A stretch of 64,000 bases of DNA from VRUG01 sp965372745 (GTDB lineage: Bacteria > Planctomycetota > Phycisphaerae > Sedimentisphaerales > Anaerobacaceae), in the NCBI GenBank assembly GCA_965372745.1, contig CBDVDM010000007.1, positions 1 through 64,000 of the forward strand. Reading direction: 5' to 3'. A program made the position numbers and the translations under genes. The notes beneath the pieces are model-generated. The model did no database searches. It saw only the letters and a list, made by a program, of their open reading frames with translations, and had not been told where the DNA came from. Each line of letters starts with the position of its first letter. The stretch's first letter is position 1. This document shows, one piece after another, positions 1 to 9,612 of the stretch.

Positions 1-1697
1 TGGGAAACAGCGAGACTCCGGAGAGGCTTGATTTTGTTCGGGCAATTGTCGCCGAAGATAACAAAACCGGTAAGTGGAATGGTAAGGTGATAACACGGTT
101 TCCGCCTGAACCTAATGGGTTTTTGCATATCGGTCATGCAAAAAGTCTTTGTCTGAATTTCGGCATAGCCAAAGAATTCGGCGGTATCTGTAACCTTCGT
201 TTTGATGACACCAATCCCACCAAGGAAGAGCAGCAATATGTTGACTCGATAACAAAAGACGTTAAGTGGCTTGGCTGGGATTTCGAGGACAGGTTGTATT
301 TTGCGTCAGATTATTTTGAGCAGATGTATGAGTATGCGGTTGAGCTGGTAAAAAAAGGCAAGGCTTATGTCTGTGATTTGACGGCTGAGCAAACCAGAGA
401 GTATCGCGGCACATTAACAGAACCCGGCGAAAACAGTCCGTACCGTAATAGAAGTGTCGAGGAAAATCTTGACCTGTTCGAGCGAATGCGAAAAGGTGAA
501 TTTCCGGACGGCAGCAGGACATTAAAAGCCAGAATCGATATGTCGCATCCTAACCTGAATATGCGCGACCCGGTAATCTATAGAATCCTGCACGCAACAC
601 ATCACAGAACCGGCGACGATTGGTGTATTTATCCGATGTATGACTGGGCACATGGTCTGGAAGATTCGATTGAAGGTGTCACTCACTCGATTTGTACTCT
701 CGAATTTGAAAACCACAGGCCTTTGTATGACTGGTTTCTTGACCAGCTCGATGTCCATCATCCACAGCAGATAGAATTTGCAAGGCTGGAACTGACTTAT
801 ACCGTTATGAGTAAGCGGAAACTGTCACAGCTGGTCGAAGAGGCCCTGGTAAATGGCTGGGATGACCCTCGTATGCCGAGTCTTTCTGGAATGCGAAGGA
901 GAGGCTATTCACCGGCTGCTGTCCGAAATTTCTGCAGGGTAATCGGAGTCAATAAATTCAACAGCACCATCGATATTGCCCTGCTCGAACACTGTCTGCG
1001 CGAGGACTTAAACAAAACATCTCCCAGGGTGATGGCGGTGCTTAGGCCTTTAAAAGTTGTTATTGATAACTATCCGGATGGCCATGTCGAGGAGCTTGAC
1101 GCTGTCAACAATCCTCAGGATGAATCAGCAGGCACCCGCAAGGTGCCGTTTTCAAAGGTGATTTATATTGAGCGGGAAGATTTTATGGAAGAGCCGGTAA
1201 AAAAATTCTTCCGACTTGCACCTGGCAGAGAAGTAAGACTTCGCTATGCGTATTTTATTACTTGTACCGACGTAGTTAAAGATGACAGCGGCAATATTGT
1301 TGAACTTCACTGCACATACGACCCTGCTACCCGAGGCGGTGACGCTCCGGATGGTAGAAAGGTAAAATCAACACTGCATTGGGTCTCGGCGAAACATGCC
1401 ATTGATGCCGAGGTTCGGCTGTATGGCCATCTGTCTACAAAAGAAAATCCGGAAGAGGCGGAAGCGGGAAAAGACTTCAGGTCAAATATCAACCCGAATT
1501 CACTTGAAACTCTTCACAACTGCAAGGTTGAATCTTCGTTAGCCGATGCCAGGCCTCTGGACAGGTTCCAGTTCGAAAGACTTGGATATTTCTGTGTTGA
1601 CCCTGATAGTTCAGGCGGCAAACTTGTATTTAACAGAACGGTGACATTGCGTGATACATGGGCAAAAATTCAAAAAGCTCGTCAAAAAAAATCGTAA
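1..1697 (+). CDS. glnS: Glutaminyl-tRNA synthetase, 5' end cut by the window edge
   Basis: Class I aminoacyl-tRNA synthetase that charges tRNA-Gln directly. The frame is open from base 3 and already reads [15 protein letters not shown] and AEDNKTGKW upstream of a GTG at 87, which is conserved N-terminal GlnRS sequence. The true start therefore lies before the window and the GTG is not the start. Visible motifs are the HIGH-type signature [14 protein letters not shown], the KMSKS-type loop VMSKRKL, and the C-terminal anticodon-binding beta-barrels ([10 protein letters not shown], ending near [11 protein letters not shown]). A tRNA-Gln(UUG) gene lies at 41026, so a direct glutaminylation route is likely used rather than GatCAB transamidation. 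The stop codon abuts the convergent trpC gene. Confidence 0.95.
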   Translation, partial: GNSETPERLDFVRAIVAEDNKTGKWNGKVITRFPPEPNGFLHIGHAKSLCLNFGIAKEFGGICNLRFDDTNPTKEEQQYVDSITKDVKWLGWDFEDRLYFASDYFEQMYEYAVELVKKGKAYVCDLTAEQTREYRGTLTEPGENSPYRNRSVEENLDLFERMRKGEFPDGSRTLKARIDMSHPNLNMRDPVIYRILHATHHRTGDDWCIYPMYDWAHGLEDSIEGVTHSICTLEFENHRPLYDWFLDQLDVHHPQQIEFARLELTYTVMSKRKLSQLVEEALVNGWDDPRMPSLSGMRRRGYSPAAVRNFCRVIGVNKFNSTIDIALLEHCLREDLNKTSPRVMAVLRPLKVVIDNYPDGHVEELDAVNNPQDESAGTRKVPFSKVIYIEREDFMEEPVKKFFRLAPGREVRLRYAYFITCTDVVKDDSGNIVELHCTYDPATRGGDAPDGRKVKSTLHWVSAKHAIDAEVRLYGHLSTKENPEEAEAGKDFRSNINPNSLETLHNCKVESSLADARPLDRFQFERLGYFCVDPDSSGGKLVFNRTVTLRDTWAKIQKARQKKS

Positions 1698-2528
1698 TTA
1701 GCCAAAAAGCTCTTTGAATTTATTTTCGATGGATTCGCTTTCGCAAAGTGTTTGGCCTATCAGCACAGCACAGGCGCCGACTGAAATGATTTTTTCGACG
1801 TGCTGTCGTGTTTTTATTCCGCTTTCGGTAACGAACTGTTTATTATTATCATCAAGAAGGTCAGCTAATCGGCTGGCATTGTTCAAATCCACCTGCATTG
1901 TGTCAAGATTGCGGTTGTTTATTCCAAGTATGCTGTAGCCTTTTTTGGGAAATCCTATAAGGCTTCGTACTTTAAGCAAGGTGTCAGCGTGATGAACTTC
2001 GAGAAGTACTGTAAGCGTCAGCTCGGCAGCGGTAATCATAAAATCCATTAACTCGCCCGGTTTTATAGCTTCAGCTATTAAAAGAATTGCGTCGGCACCG
2101 GCAGCACGGGACTCGAAGATTTGATACCGGTCGATGATGAAATCTTTTCTCAAAACAGGAATATCAACAACATCTTTGACCTGCTTTATATATTCGAGTT
2201 TGCCCTGAAAATATTTTTCATCGGTCAGGACGCTTATGGCATCGGCACCGCAGCTTTCATAAGTTTTAGCAATCTCAGCAGGGTCGAAATTTTCACGGAT
2301 GATACCTGCCGACGGCGAGGCCTTTTTGACCTCGGCAATCACGTTTAGGCCATGCGGATTTTTTTTAGTTACAGCCCTGTAAAAATTGAGGCATTTCGGC
2401 ATAGACTGTATCTGTTCTTCGAGTTCATGCAGGCAAATTTGTGACTGTCGCCTGTGAACCTCGATTTTTTTATCTGCAATTATTTTGTCTAAGATATTAG
2501 CCAAAAGTCCAAAACCATGAATTATCAC
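1698..2528 (-). CDS. trpC: Indole-3-glycerol phosphate synthase
   Basis: TIM-barrel enzyme that closes the indole ring of CdRP to give indole-3-glycerol phosphate in tryptophan synthesis. Family motifs appear in order: VIAEVKKASPSAGII (catalytic Lys and phosphate loop), DAISVLTDEKYFQG, VLRKDFIID, LLIAEAI, GINNRNLDT and VTESGI. The length (276 aa) is slightly long for the family because it begins at a GTG. An in-frame TTG nine codons in would start nearer the usual family N-terminus (ANILDKIIADKK), and neither has a clear ribosome site. No other trp gene is present. The stop meets glnS end to end, so the pair is convergent. Confidence 0.93.
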   Translation of the reverse strand: MIIHGFGLLANILDKIIADKKIEVHRRQSQICLHELEEQIQSMPKCLNFYRAVTKKNPHGLNVIAEVKKASPSAGIIRENFDPAEIAKTYESCGADAISVLTDEKYFQGKLEYIKQVKDVVDIPVLRKDFIIDRYQIFESRAAGADAILLIAEAIKPGELMDFMITAAELTLTVLLEVHHADTLLKVRSLIGFPKKGYSILGINNRNLDTMQVDLNNASRLADLLDDNNKQFVTESGIKTRQHVEKIISVGACAVLIGQTLCESESIENKFKELFG

Positions 2529-2576
2529 TTCATTTGTTTGTAGGATATACTAAATACAATATGCGATGTACGAAAA

Positions 2577-2966
2577 TTATCCTGTTGCCTTGACATAGGC
2601 CATTCGTACCTGGCTGAGCGTATTTTCAAGTACTTTTTCTTCCTGCTCGGTCAGATTACCTTTTGTTTTTTCCTGCATGGTTTCGAGCATATCGATATTG
2701 TATTTTGCCATCTCCAAATCAGGTTCTTTATCATCCTGACCTTCAATCTTCAAAGCGCCCAATGCAAAAAACGCCTGTGTTACCAGCATACTTACCAATG
2801 CAGCGAAGTCGCCGGCGGGCAACGGGCCTCGATGTTCTTGCTGAGAGGCTTCTTTTTTCTCAATTTCTTCCCGGGCGGCGAGGGTTTCCTTTTCTTTCCG
2901 GGCCTCGGTCTTCCAGTCCTCATCGACAATTATCTTTTTCTCATCTTCTTTTTTCTCATCTGCCAT
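2577..2966 (-). CDS. DUF1844 family protein
   Basis: Small cytoplasmic protein of 129 aa. The first half is highly charged (Lys/Glu-rich, probably disordered or coiled-coil). The second half carries the DUF1844 core: FAALVSMLVTQAFFALGAL, then a helix pair ending in MAKYNIDMLETMQEKTKGNL. The family is widespread in planctomycetes, Acidobacteria and deltaproteobacteria, and its function is not known. The ATG has GAGGA about 9 bases upstream. It lies just after smpB in the same direction, about 20 bases downstream, so the two are probably cotranscribed. Confidence 0.8.
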   Translation of the reverse strand: MADEKKEDEKKIIVDEDWKTEARKEKETLAAREEIEKKEASQQEHRGPLPAGDFAALVSMLVTQAFFALGALKIEGQDDKEPDLEMAKYNIDMLETMQEKTKGNLTEQEEKVLENTLSQVRMAYVKATG

Positions 2967-2989
2967 AACCGTAATTCCTCTAATAGTTA

Positions 2990-3472
2990 TTAACGATACT
3001 TTTTCATGTCCCTGTCAATATCACGCTTTTGCTGACGCTCAGCAATGCTTTTACGTTTATCATATTGTTTTTTGCCTTTTGCCAGGGCGATTTCAATTTT
3101 AGCCAGGCCTCTGTTGTTAAAATAAACTTTTAGCGGCACAAAAGCAAAACCTCGCTGTTCAAGTTTTACCCTTAGTTTTTTTATCTCTGCCTTATGCAGC
3201 AGCAGTTTTCTTGTTCTAAGCGGCTCGTGATTATTGATACCAGCCTGTTTATACAGACTTATGTTGGCGCCGACGAGAAAACATTCGTCATCTATAAGGC
3301 GCACGTACGAACCTTTTAAGTCGATATTGCCGTGGCGAACCGACTTTACTTCGCTGCCCATAAGCTCTATGCCGGCCTCGAACTTATCCAGAAGCTCAAA
3401 GTCGTGATAGGCCTTTTTATTAACTGCAGCAGGTCCCTTGCTGTTACTGGATTTTCCGGATTTCGCCGCCAT
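2990..3472 (-). CDS. smpB: SsrA-binding protein SmpB
   Basis: Binds tmRNA and delivers it to stalled ribosomes for trans-translation. Seen motifs are NKKAYHDFELLDKFEAGI, ELMGSEVKSVRHG, GSYVRLIDDE, RTRKLLLHKAEI, VPLKVYFNNRGLAKIEIALAKGKK and the basic tail ending KRDIDRDMKKYR, which enters the decoding centre. The ATG at 3472 (160 aa) gives the usual family length. A TTG 12 codons upstream would give 172 aa; neither has a strong Shine-Dalgarno sequence. The tmRNA gene itself is not in this window. Confidence 0.94.
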   Translation of the reverse strand: MAAKSGKSSNSKGPAAVNKKAYHDFELLDKFEAGIELMGSEVKSVRHGNIDLKGSYVRLIDDECFLVGANISLYKQAGINNHEPLRTRKLLLHKAEIKKLRVKLEQRGFAFVPLKVYFNNRGLAKIEIALAKGKKQYDKRKSIAERQQKRDIDRDMKKYR

Positions 3473-3623
3473 TTTAGATATGATAGCTTCAGCCGGTTGT
3501 TTTTGCAAGAATACTTACAACTGCCGGGAATGTTATCATTTATGTGGCAGCCATTGATGAATGACATTGCCAGGACATCAGGCAGTGAATCTGTCAGTTA
3601 TTGTTTATCTTCAAAGGCCGAAT

Positions 3624-4028
3624 TTATTTGAGTAGGCGAATGCTTAATGGATAGCGGTATGCTATGCCATTGCCGGCCTTGACCGCAGCTATAATACAAA
3701 AGACAATATCCACGATTGGAATGGCTATAAGAAGTGGAATTCCAATACATACAGCACTCAACAGAGTTGATACAAGCATTGCCAGCACGACGGTAATCTG
3801 GAAATTCAGCGCCTCTTTGCCCTGATTGTCAACGAAAGGCTCTTCGTCCTTTTTTAACAGCCAGATAATCAAAGGCCCGATGAAAGTGGTAAAAATAGCC
3901 AACAAGTGACAAAGCACAGCCATGTTTCTTGCATCTTTAGAGACCTGGGTTTGTTCGGCCTCGGCGCTTTGCTCTGCACTTGTGTTTTCTGTATTTTCTT
4001 GTGCTTGCGGATTCTCTGTTTCTGCCAT
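3624..4028 (-). CDS. DUF4870 (Tic20-like) membrane protein
   Basis: Small integral membrane protein of 134 aa. The N-terminal 30 residues are Glu/Gln/Thr-rich and probably cytosolic. Hydrophobic helices follow: MAVLCHLLAIFTTFIGPLII, a segment after FVDNQGKEALNFQ, and a C-terminal pair around CIGIPLLIAIPIVDIVFCII. The pattern of a helix, then a (D/E)NQGKEALNFQ-type loop, then two helices is characteristic of DUF4870. No specific function is established. The ATG is preceded by AGGAAG. It stands alone between smpB and rex on the same strand. Confidence 0.8.
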   Translation of the reverse strand: MAETENPQAQENTENTSAEQSAEAEQTQVSKDARNMAVLCHLLAIFTTFIGPLIIWLLKKDEEPFVDNQGKEALNFQITVVLAMLVSTLLSAVCIGIPLLIAIPIVDIVFCIIAAVKAGNGIAYRYPLSIRLLK

Positions 4029-4307
4029 GGTCTACTTCCTTTCAATAAGGTTATAGTTGACTCAACAAATCAGTATCACTTTTACCTTGTAGCGACTTAG
4101 TGGTCAAGAACAAATTTTTATTATGAGAATGGGAAAAAGCGGCTTATAGTACAACCTTGCTAAATTCAAATTATTTACTCAAATTAACCGATTTTGAGCC
4201 GAATAACACTGTAAGCCTTGATTCAAGCAAGAGATAAAGCTCCACGTTTTCAGCTACGACGCCTAAAAACAGTTTCCATTCTTTCTCACCTGAGTCTTAA
4301 TTTCAGC

Positions 4308-4931
4308 TTAACCTGCCGAAATATAATAGGGCAGACGTGCAAAATCCATTGCAATATCGATAGTTATTACTTTGACTTTCCTGGGAACGCTTAAATGGCA
4401 AGGAGAGAAATTCAAGATACCTTTTATTCCTGCTTTCACTAATGCATCGGCTGATTGCTGAGCGACACTGCTGGGGACGGCAATAATTCCGAGGTCAACG
4501 TTTCGCTTTTTCAATATCCCAATTTTTGAAATGTTTTCGATTAGGATGCTGTTTATTTTTCGCCCTGTTTTCTTAGGGTCGATGTCAAAGGCAGCTACGA
4601 TGTCGAAGCCGTATACCTTAAAACCGGGATACGCTAAAACGGCAGTCCCCAGATTACCTACTCCGACCAGAGCTGCTCTGTGACCTGTGTCAAGTCTAAG
4701 AATTCTGTTAATCTGCTTCACCAGATTTTCAGTGTTATAACCCACGCCCGGTATCCCAAAGTCACCGAAGTAGGAAAAATCCTTCCTTATTTGCCAGGAA
4801 TTGACACCAACAAAAGCGGCTAAATTTCGGCTGGATATATTTTCTTTTCCCTGTTCAGAAGAATGCAACAACGCCCTCAAATAGATTGGCAGACGTCTAA
4901 TGGTTTCATCTGGAATTTTGCGGTATCTCAT
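4308..4931 (-). CDS. rex: Redox-sensing transcriptional repressor Rex
   Basis: NADH/NAD+ ratio sensor that represses fermentation and respiration genes. Residues 1-75 form a winged helix (IRRLPIYLRALL, FVGVNSWQIRKDFSYFGDFG). From about residue 85 there is a Rossmann domain with the dinucleotide motif GVGNLG (90-95), followed by FDIDPKKTGR. The C-terminal swapped helix (DIAMDFARLPYYIS) is also present. Length (207 aa) is typical. Rex in a genome suggests anaerobic or facultative metabolism. No convincing Rex operator (TTGTGAA-N4-TTCACAA type) was found within the window, including in its own upstream region. Confidence 0.94.
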   Translation of the reverse strand: MRYRKIPDETIRRLPIYLRALLHSSEQGKENISSRNLAAFVGVNSWQIRKDFSYFGDFGIPGVGYNTENLVKQINRILRLDTGHRAALVGVGNLGTAVLAYPGFKVYGFDIVAAFDIDPKKTGRKINSILIENISKIGILKKRNVDLGIIAVPSSVAQQSADALVKAGIKGILNFSPCHLSVPRKVKVITIDIAMDFARLPYYISAG

Positions 4932-5048
4932 AATCCACTACCTATATTAGTAATAGTGTTCGTAAATATCTGTACTTAAGTTCACATTCACAGAACATGG
5001 TATTCAGCCTTTATGCCATACAGTTGACGTGTGTGAATAAAATCTATA

Positions 5049-6578
5049 CTATAATTTTCTGTCGAGTTTTCGGTAGCTTACAGCCTCTGCGATATGTTCG
5101 GGCAGGATGTTCTCGCAAGTATCAAGGTCGGCGATGGTGCGGGCGACTTTGCAGATTTTGTCATGGGCACGAGCGCTTAGGCCAAATTCGGTCATAGCCT
5201 GTTTTAGCATCATTTCACCGGCAGAATCGAGTTGGCAATATTTTTCCACCTGCTTGTGTGTCATGGTAGCGTTTGTCCGGAGTTTGCCATCTCCGAATCT
5301 GACTGTCTGGATTGCTCTTGAGGTTTCGACCTGATACCTTATCTTTTCCGAATCGAGCAGGCCTGATTTTGAGCGTAATTTTCTAAAAGTCACAGCAGGG
5401 ACGTCGATGTGAATATCAATTCTGTCGAGCAGAGGCCCGGAAATTTTTGAAACATATCTTTCAATCTGATTAGGTGTGCATTTGCAGTTTCTGGAACCCG
5501 AGCCGTAATATCCGCACGGACAGGGGTTCATTGCGGCGACGAGCATAAACTGTGCAGGGAATTTAACAGAACCTTTTGCCCGTGAGATAGTGACGAAGCC
5601 GTCTTCCAGGGGCTGGCGAATCATTTCCAAAACATTTCGTGGAAATTCGGCAAACTCATCAAGAAATAAAATGCCAAAATGCGCCAGAGATAATTCACCG
5701 GGTCTTGGATTGCTGCCGCCGCCTACCAGGGCCGGGCCTGAGGCTGTGTGATGCGGCATTCTGACTGGTCGAGTGGCCAGAAGCGGAGTCTCTTTCGGCA
5801 GCAGGCCGACAGATGAATATATGCGGGTTGCCTGGAGCGATTCTTCAAGGCTGAGATTCGGCAGGATAGTTGCCAGTCTTTTGGCAAGCATGGTTTTTCC
5901 TGCTCCTGGCGGACCCATCATAATAACATTATGTCTTCCGGCGGCAGCGATAGTAAGAGCACGTTTTACAGATTCCTGTCCCCTGACGTCAGCAAAATCC
6001 AACTCGTAACTTAAGGCGGTTTTGAAAAGCCGGTCGATGTCAACGGTAGTGGTTTCCGGTGCCAATTGGCCTGAAAGAAATCCAGCGGCCTGAGCCAGTG
6101 AGCCGATACCGTAAACTTCGAGTTTGGTGACAACAGCAGCTTCGGCTGCATTTTCCAGAGGAACAATCATACGGGTAAAACCGTTTTCAGCAGCGGTCAA
6201 TGCCATGCTTAATATGCCGTTTACCGGCCTGACTCTTCCATCAAGAGCGAGCTCGCCGACGATAACAAAATTTTTAAGGCTGTCACTTACTAAAACGCCC
6301 TGGCCTAAAAGCATCCCTAAAGCGATTGGTAAGTCGAAGGCAGGTCCTGCTTTTTTGACATTGGCAGGAGCAAGGTTTACTACCGACCGCGTTTTCGGAT
6401 ATTTATATCCTGAATTTATGATTGCACTTTTGACACGTTCAATGCTTTCTTTAACAGCGGCATCGGGCAGGCCGACAATCAGTGATTTTTCAAAACCTGT
6501 TCTGCCTACATCAACTTCAACATCACAGATGATGCCCTCAATACCTTCTAAGGTAACGCTGTGCAATTTAGCTAACAT
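5049..6578 (-). CDS. comM: YifB/ComM-type Mg-chelatase-like AAA+ ATPase
   Basis: AAA+ protein of the YifB/ComM family; in Vibrio and related bacteria ComM is a helicase that extends branch migration during natural transformation. The order is an N-terminal ChlI/Lon-protease-like domain (about 1-180, GRVRPVNGIL), then the AAA+ domain with Walker A GPPGAGKTMLAKRL, Walker B ILFLDEFAEF and sensor AAMNPCPCGYYG, and the Mg-chelatase C-terminal domain (FGLSARAHDKICKVARTIADL). The Cys-rich insert after the sensor (CPCGYYGSGSRNCKC) is typical. Length (509 aa) is normal. The symbol is by homology; transformation competence cannot be inferred from this gene alone. The start has AAGGGG-type spacing upstream. 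Confidence 0.9.
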   Translation of the reverse strand: MLAKLHSVTLEGIEGIICDVEVDVGRTGFEKSLIVGLPDAAVKESIERVKSAIINSGYKYPKTRSVVNLAPANVKKAGPAFDLPIALGMLLGQGVLVSDSLKNFVIVGELALDGRVRPVNGILSMALTAAENGFTRMIVPLENAAEAAVVTKLEVYGIGSLAQAAGFLSGQLAPETTTVDIDRLFKTALSYELDFADVRGQESVKRALTIAAAGRHNVIMMGPPGAGKTMLAKRLATILPNLSLEESLQATRIYSSVGLLPKETPLLATRPVRMPHHTASGPALVGGGSNPRPGELSLAHFGILFLDEFAEFPRNVLEMIRQPLEDGFVTISRAKGSVKFPAQFMLVAAMNPCPCGYYGSGSRNCKCTPNQIERYVSKISGPLLDRIDIHIDVPAVTFRKLRSKSGLLDSEKIRYQVETSRAIQTVRFGDGKLRTNATMTHKQVEKYCQLDSAGEMMLKQAMTEFGLSARAHDKICKVARTIADLDTCENILPEHIAEAVSYRKLDRKL

Positions 6579-6622
6579 ATACCCCTTCTTTTTGAGAGTG
6601 TTATATTCTTACTTCGACTAAA

Positions 6623-7627
6623 CTACCATCCACCGGGCTGGAGTATATCAGAAACTTCTTCGTTCCACCAGTTCGGGTCTCTGAAATACTGTTTTAACAT
6701 CATGGCGGCGACAACACCGTCTCCGGCAGCGGTGGCCAGTTGCATGGCAGCTCCAATTCTGCAGTCACCGGCGGCAAAAATGCCGGGGGTACTTGTGCGA
6801 AGATACGCACAGTCGCATTTTATAAAACCGTTGTCGGTCAGCTCTATAAAGCCTTTTAAAAAACCTGTGTTCGGTACCATGCCAACAAAAATAAAGACGC
6901 CGTCGCACGGATAATCCTCTTCCTGACCGGTTTTGACGTTTTTAAGTTTTACAGACTGGACCTTTCCACTGCCTTGTATGGCTGTCGGGATTGTGTTGTA
7001 TTTAATAATCAGGTTCGAATTGGGCGAGCCGGCTTTTGCAAGAAGTTCTTGCTGCAGGACTTTTGTTGCTCTGAACTCGTCTCGTCGATGTATTATGGTG
7101 ACTTTTTCGGCATATTTGGTCAGATGCAGTGTTTCTTCAAGTGCGGTGTTGCCGCCGCCAACAGCAACGACCTGTTTTCCCTTAAAAAATGGTGCATCGC
7201 AGGTACCGCAATAGCTGACACCGGCTCCGGCATTTCTAAATTCATCTTCTCCCGGGATGCCAAGCCTGCGGTAGTCGCTGCCGGGAGTAAGGATTACTGC
7301 CCTTGCGATATAGCTATTGTCATCATAGCTAACCTCGATATTGCCATCGGATAATTTTTTTAAGGCGGTAACTTCTACGCCTGTTTTTATTTCAGTACCG
7401 AAAGAGACTGCCTGGTTTTGCATTTTTTCAATCAGTCCGGGGCCATCAATTTGCAGGATACCCGGATAATTCTCGATTCTGTCGGTGTTGTTAATCTGAC
7501 CTCCGGGCAAAAACTTTTCAAGAACCAGAGTTTTGAGTCTGTCTCTTGATGTATACAGGGCAGCTGCTAACCCGGCAGGTCCGGCGCCAACGATAATACA
7601 ATCATAAAGTCCGGGTTGCTCGGTCAT
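6623..7627 (-). CDS. trxB: Thioredoxin reductase
   Basis: FAD/NADPH enzyme that reduces thioredoxin. The FAD-binding [12 protein letters not shown] lies at about 14-25. The redox-active pair C140-G-T-C143 sits in [12 protein letters not shown], and the NADPH fold [13 protein letters not shown] follows it. The FAD-closing motif [23 protein letters not shown] is near the C-terminus. Length (334 aa) fits the low-molecular-weight class. The ATG is preceded by AAAGGA. A C-terminal extension of about 20 residues ([15 protein letters not shown]) follows the usual end. It is close to comM and the membrane-anchored unknown on the same strand. Confidence 0.95.
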   Translation of the reverse strand: MTEQPGLYDCIIVGAGPAGLAAALYTSRDRLKTLVLEKFLPGGQINNTDRIENYPGILQIDGPGLIEKMQNQAVSFGTEIKTGVEVTALKKLSDGNIEVSYDDNSYIARAVILTPGSDYRRLGIPGEDEFRNAGAGVSYCGTCDAPFFKGKQVVAVGGGNTALEETLHLTKYAEKVTIIHRRDEFRATKVLQQELLAKAGSPNSNLIIKYNTIPTAIQGSGKVQSVKLKNVKTGQEEDYPCDGVFIFVGMVPNTGFLKGFIELTDNGFIKCDCAYLRTSTPGIFAAGDCRIGAAMQLATAAGDGVVAAMMLKQYFRDPNWWNEEVSDILQPGGW

Positions 7628-7653
7628 AATAAATATCCTTTACAAAGCTGCTG

Positions 7654-8538
7654 TTAGGGCTGATTTTGTTCCAGGACTTCACTGTCCTGCAGTCCCGATT
7701 TGTCGGGATTCGGCCTGTGTTTGGGAAATAGTTTTAATATAGTGTTTATGTCAGCACGTTCCAGAATTATTCTCTCCCGGTGCAGTAATTTTTTGGAAAT
7801 TAGACCCTGCTGATTTATAAAAACCGTTTCCATAAATCCGCTACTGTCCAGTAACTTAAGTTCCAATACATATTCATGCTCTTCAGTGGAGTCGGCTGTA
7901 AGCTGGGCGATTTTAGTTATAAGAAGCGGAGTAATTTGTCCGTCCGACTGGATTATATCTATAATTATTTTATTGTATTCGGAACTCAGCAGCTGCTGCA
8001 TGACCAAATCGAGAAACAGTTCGGGTATAGCAGCGGATTTTAACCTGAATTTTGTTTCTCTTGATTGACGTTCGATAGTCGAGACGGTAAGTGTTTGTGT
8101 TTCATCAAACACTACTTCAATATTTTTTTTACCGCTGATACCGGATGATTGGTAATTCCATTTAAACAAATCGATATTGTTGGTTCCCCGGAAAAACACC
8201 GTTTGCTGTTGTGCATATTGGCCTCGAATATATAAAAGACTTTTAATCTGGACATCTGGTTGCGTGCTGGGCCCAAACAGGTCAAATTGGTCTGTTGTAA
8301 AACCTAAAACCTGTCCTCTCGAGTTTTTAATCAAAAAACACTGCTGAGGATTCTGGTTTGAAAGATAGCTTGCCACACCATTGTTTTTAACCTGTTCTAT
8401 GATATCGCCGCCGGCTTTCAGCGGTTTATTATGCCTTGATTCGACTATAAGGTGCGCTATGACCAGGGTTAAAACAAAAAGTCCTAAAAAAGCCATTTTA
8501 TTCGCAGAGTATTTTATTGTCTTTAGATTCGGAATCAT
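7654..8538 (-). CDS. Hypothetical membrane-anchored protein
   Basis: I do not recognise a family. The 294-aa product has one N-terminal hydrophobic helix (about 15-34, FLGLFVLTLVIAHLIVE) with positive charges before it, so the rest is probably periplasmic. The remainder is beta-rich and soluble, with repeated short hydrophobic/hydrophilic strands (CFLIKNSRGQVLGF, EYVLELKLLDSSGF) and no Cys pairs or catalytic motif that I can name. The last 20 codons contain the palindrome TCCCGA-N4-TCGGGA (7693-7708), so the C-terminus may have been altered by a small repeat. It lies 26 bases upstream of trxB on the same strand and could be cotranscribed with it. Confidence 0.7.
   Translation of the reverse strand: MIPNLKTIKYSANKMAFLGLFVLTLVIAHLIVESRHNKPLKAGGDIIEQVKNNGVASYLSNQNPQQCFLIKNSRGQVLGFTTDQFDLFGPSTQPDVQIKSLLYIRGQYAQQQTVFFRGTNNIDLFKWNYQSSGISGKKNIEVVFDETQTLTVSTIERQSRETKFRLKSAAIPELFLDLVMQQLLSSEYNKIIIDIIQSDGQITPLLITKIAQLTADSTEEHEYVLELKLLDSSGFMETVFINQQGLISKKLLHRERIILERADINTILKLFPKHRPNPDKSGLQDSEVLEQNQP
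7693..7708. repeat. TCCCGA-N4-TCGGGA palindrome, copy 1
   Basis: Perfect 6-bp arms around TTTG, lying inside the last codons of the membrane-anchored unknown at 7654-8538. The same arms occur at 45442-45457. Confidence 0.6.
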
Positions 8539-8767
8539 AATCGTCTGATAATGATAGTGATTAATGGTAACTTTCGCAACTTTTGGTTTAATTTAAATAA
8601 AAATTCAGGCACTAACAATTGATTGGCTGAAGAAGAGTGAGAATTTACCTGAGAACCGATTTTGCGAATCCTTGAATTATTCTTATATATTTAAGTAGCA
8701 AGCGGGGGCTAAAGGTTACTGCTGGTTAAGCAAACAAGCTAAAAACAAGTTCTATGGGGGATACATC

Positions 8768-9553
8768 ATGAACAATGTGGTAATGCTGTGCGGAGCCGAG
8801 CCGAGGAAAGTCTTACATGCAGTAATTGGAAAAAAAGTTCCGGTTATCCTGTCCTACCTTTCAAGAAGTAAGCAACACATAGCAAAGGTAGTGATGACCA
8901 AGCTCGGAGCCAACATATTAGAGATGGAAGTTCTGCCGAGGAAAGAGCCGCAGCCGATAAATATTCATATCAACCAGGATGTGAGCATATCGTTAAAATA
9001 CGGGTACGGCAAATTCGTTTTCGAGTCAAAGATTATCGACCTTAAGCCCTCGTTGAATCCGGAAAGCGGCGGCATAATTGTAATCAATGTGCCTGTACGA
9101 ATTGAATTGGTACAGAGACGAAGCTACTTCCGTGTTAATGTCCCCAAGTCGATGAAAGTTTGTGCCAGGATATGGTACGGATGCCTGCAAGGTAACGGCA
9201 GTAACAGTAAACCCGAACATCACTGGGAAGGAGCTTTAGTTGACATATCCGCAGGAGGGGCACAGATAGCGATTGATGCAAATCAAAAACAAAACTTCAG
9301 GGCAGGTCAGTTTGTTGTGATGCAATTTACACCGATGCCTTATGAGACTGCTTTTACTCTTAACACTCAGATTAGAAAAGTTCTGTTGACTGCTGACAAG
9401 GGCCATGTCTGCGTAGGTTTACAAATTATTGGTCTCGAAACCAGTTCGCAAGGCCGTCAAACACTGCAACGGCTTTGTGATATTGTCGAACAATATTATC
9501 AGTTGAACCAGGCAAGTATCAAGCAACAAGACATGCAGACGATGACGACCTGA
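8768..9553 (+). CDS. PilZ-domain cyclic-di-GMP receptor
   Basis: Cytoplasmic protein of 261 aa. The C-terminal PilZ domain has both c-di-GMP contacts: the RxxxR switch in QRRSYFRVNVP (about 116-126) and the D-x-S-x-x-G motif VDISAGGAQI (about 160). The N-terminal half resembles the YcgR-like PilZN beta-barrel that precedes PilZ in flagellar-brake and polysaccharide regulators. The ATG at 8768 is preceded by a GGGGGA Shine-Dalgarno sequence. It is a single gene flanked by oppositely oriented genes, so its partner (flagellum, pili or exopolysaccharide) cannot be read from the context. Confidence 0.85.
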   Translation: MNNVVMLCGAEPRKVLHAVIGKKVPVILSYLSRSKQHIAKVVMTKLGANILEMEVLPRKEPQPINIHINQDVSISLKYGYGKFVFESKIIDLKPSLNPESGGIIVINVPVRIELVQRRSYFRVNVPKSMKVCARIWYGCLQGNGSNSKPEHHWEGALVDISAGGAQIAIDANQKQNFRAGQFVVMQFTPMPYETAFTLNTQIRKVLLTADKGHVCVGLQIIGLETSSQGRQTLQRLCDIVEQYYQLNQASIKQQDMQTMTT

Positions 9554-9612
9554 ACATGCAAATAAATTTCAGCCGTTGAGATACTGCGGATAAGTCCACA
9601 AACCGGCAGTCG

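Noticed and set aside
4932..5048. Rex or LexA operator upstream of rex (TGTACTTAAGTTCA, GTTCACATTCACAGAAC)
   Set aside because: Partial matches only; neither fits the Rex 18-mer nor a perfect palindrome.
8539..8767. Cyclic-di-GMP riboswitch upstream of the PilZ gene
   Set aside because: The leader lacks the conserved GEMM core; only a Shine-Dalgarno sequence is evident.
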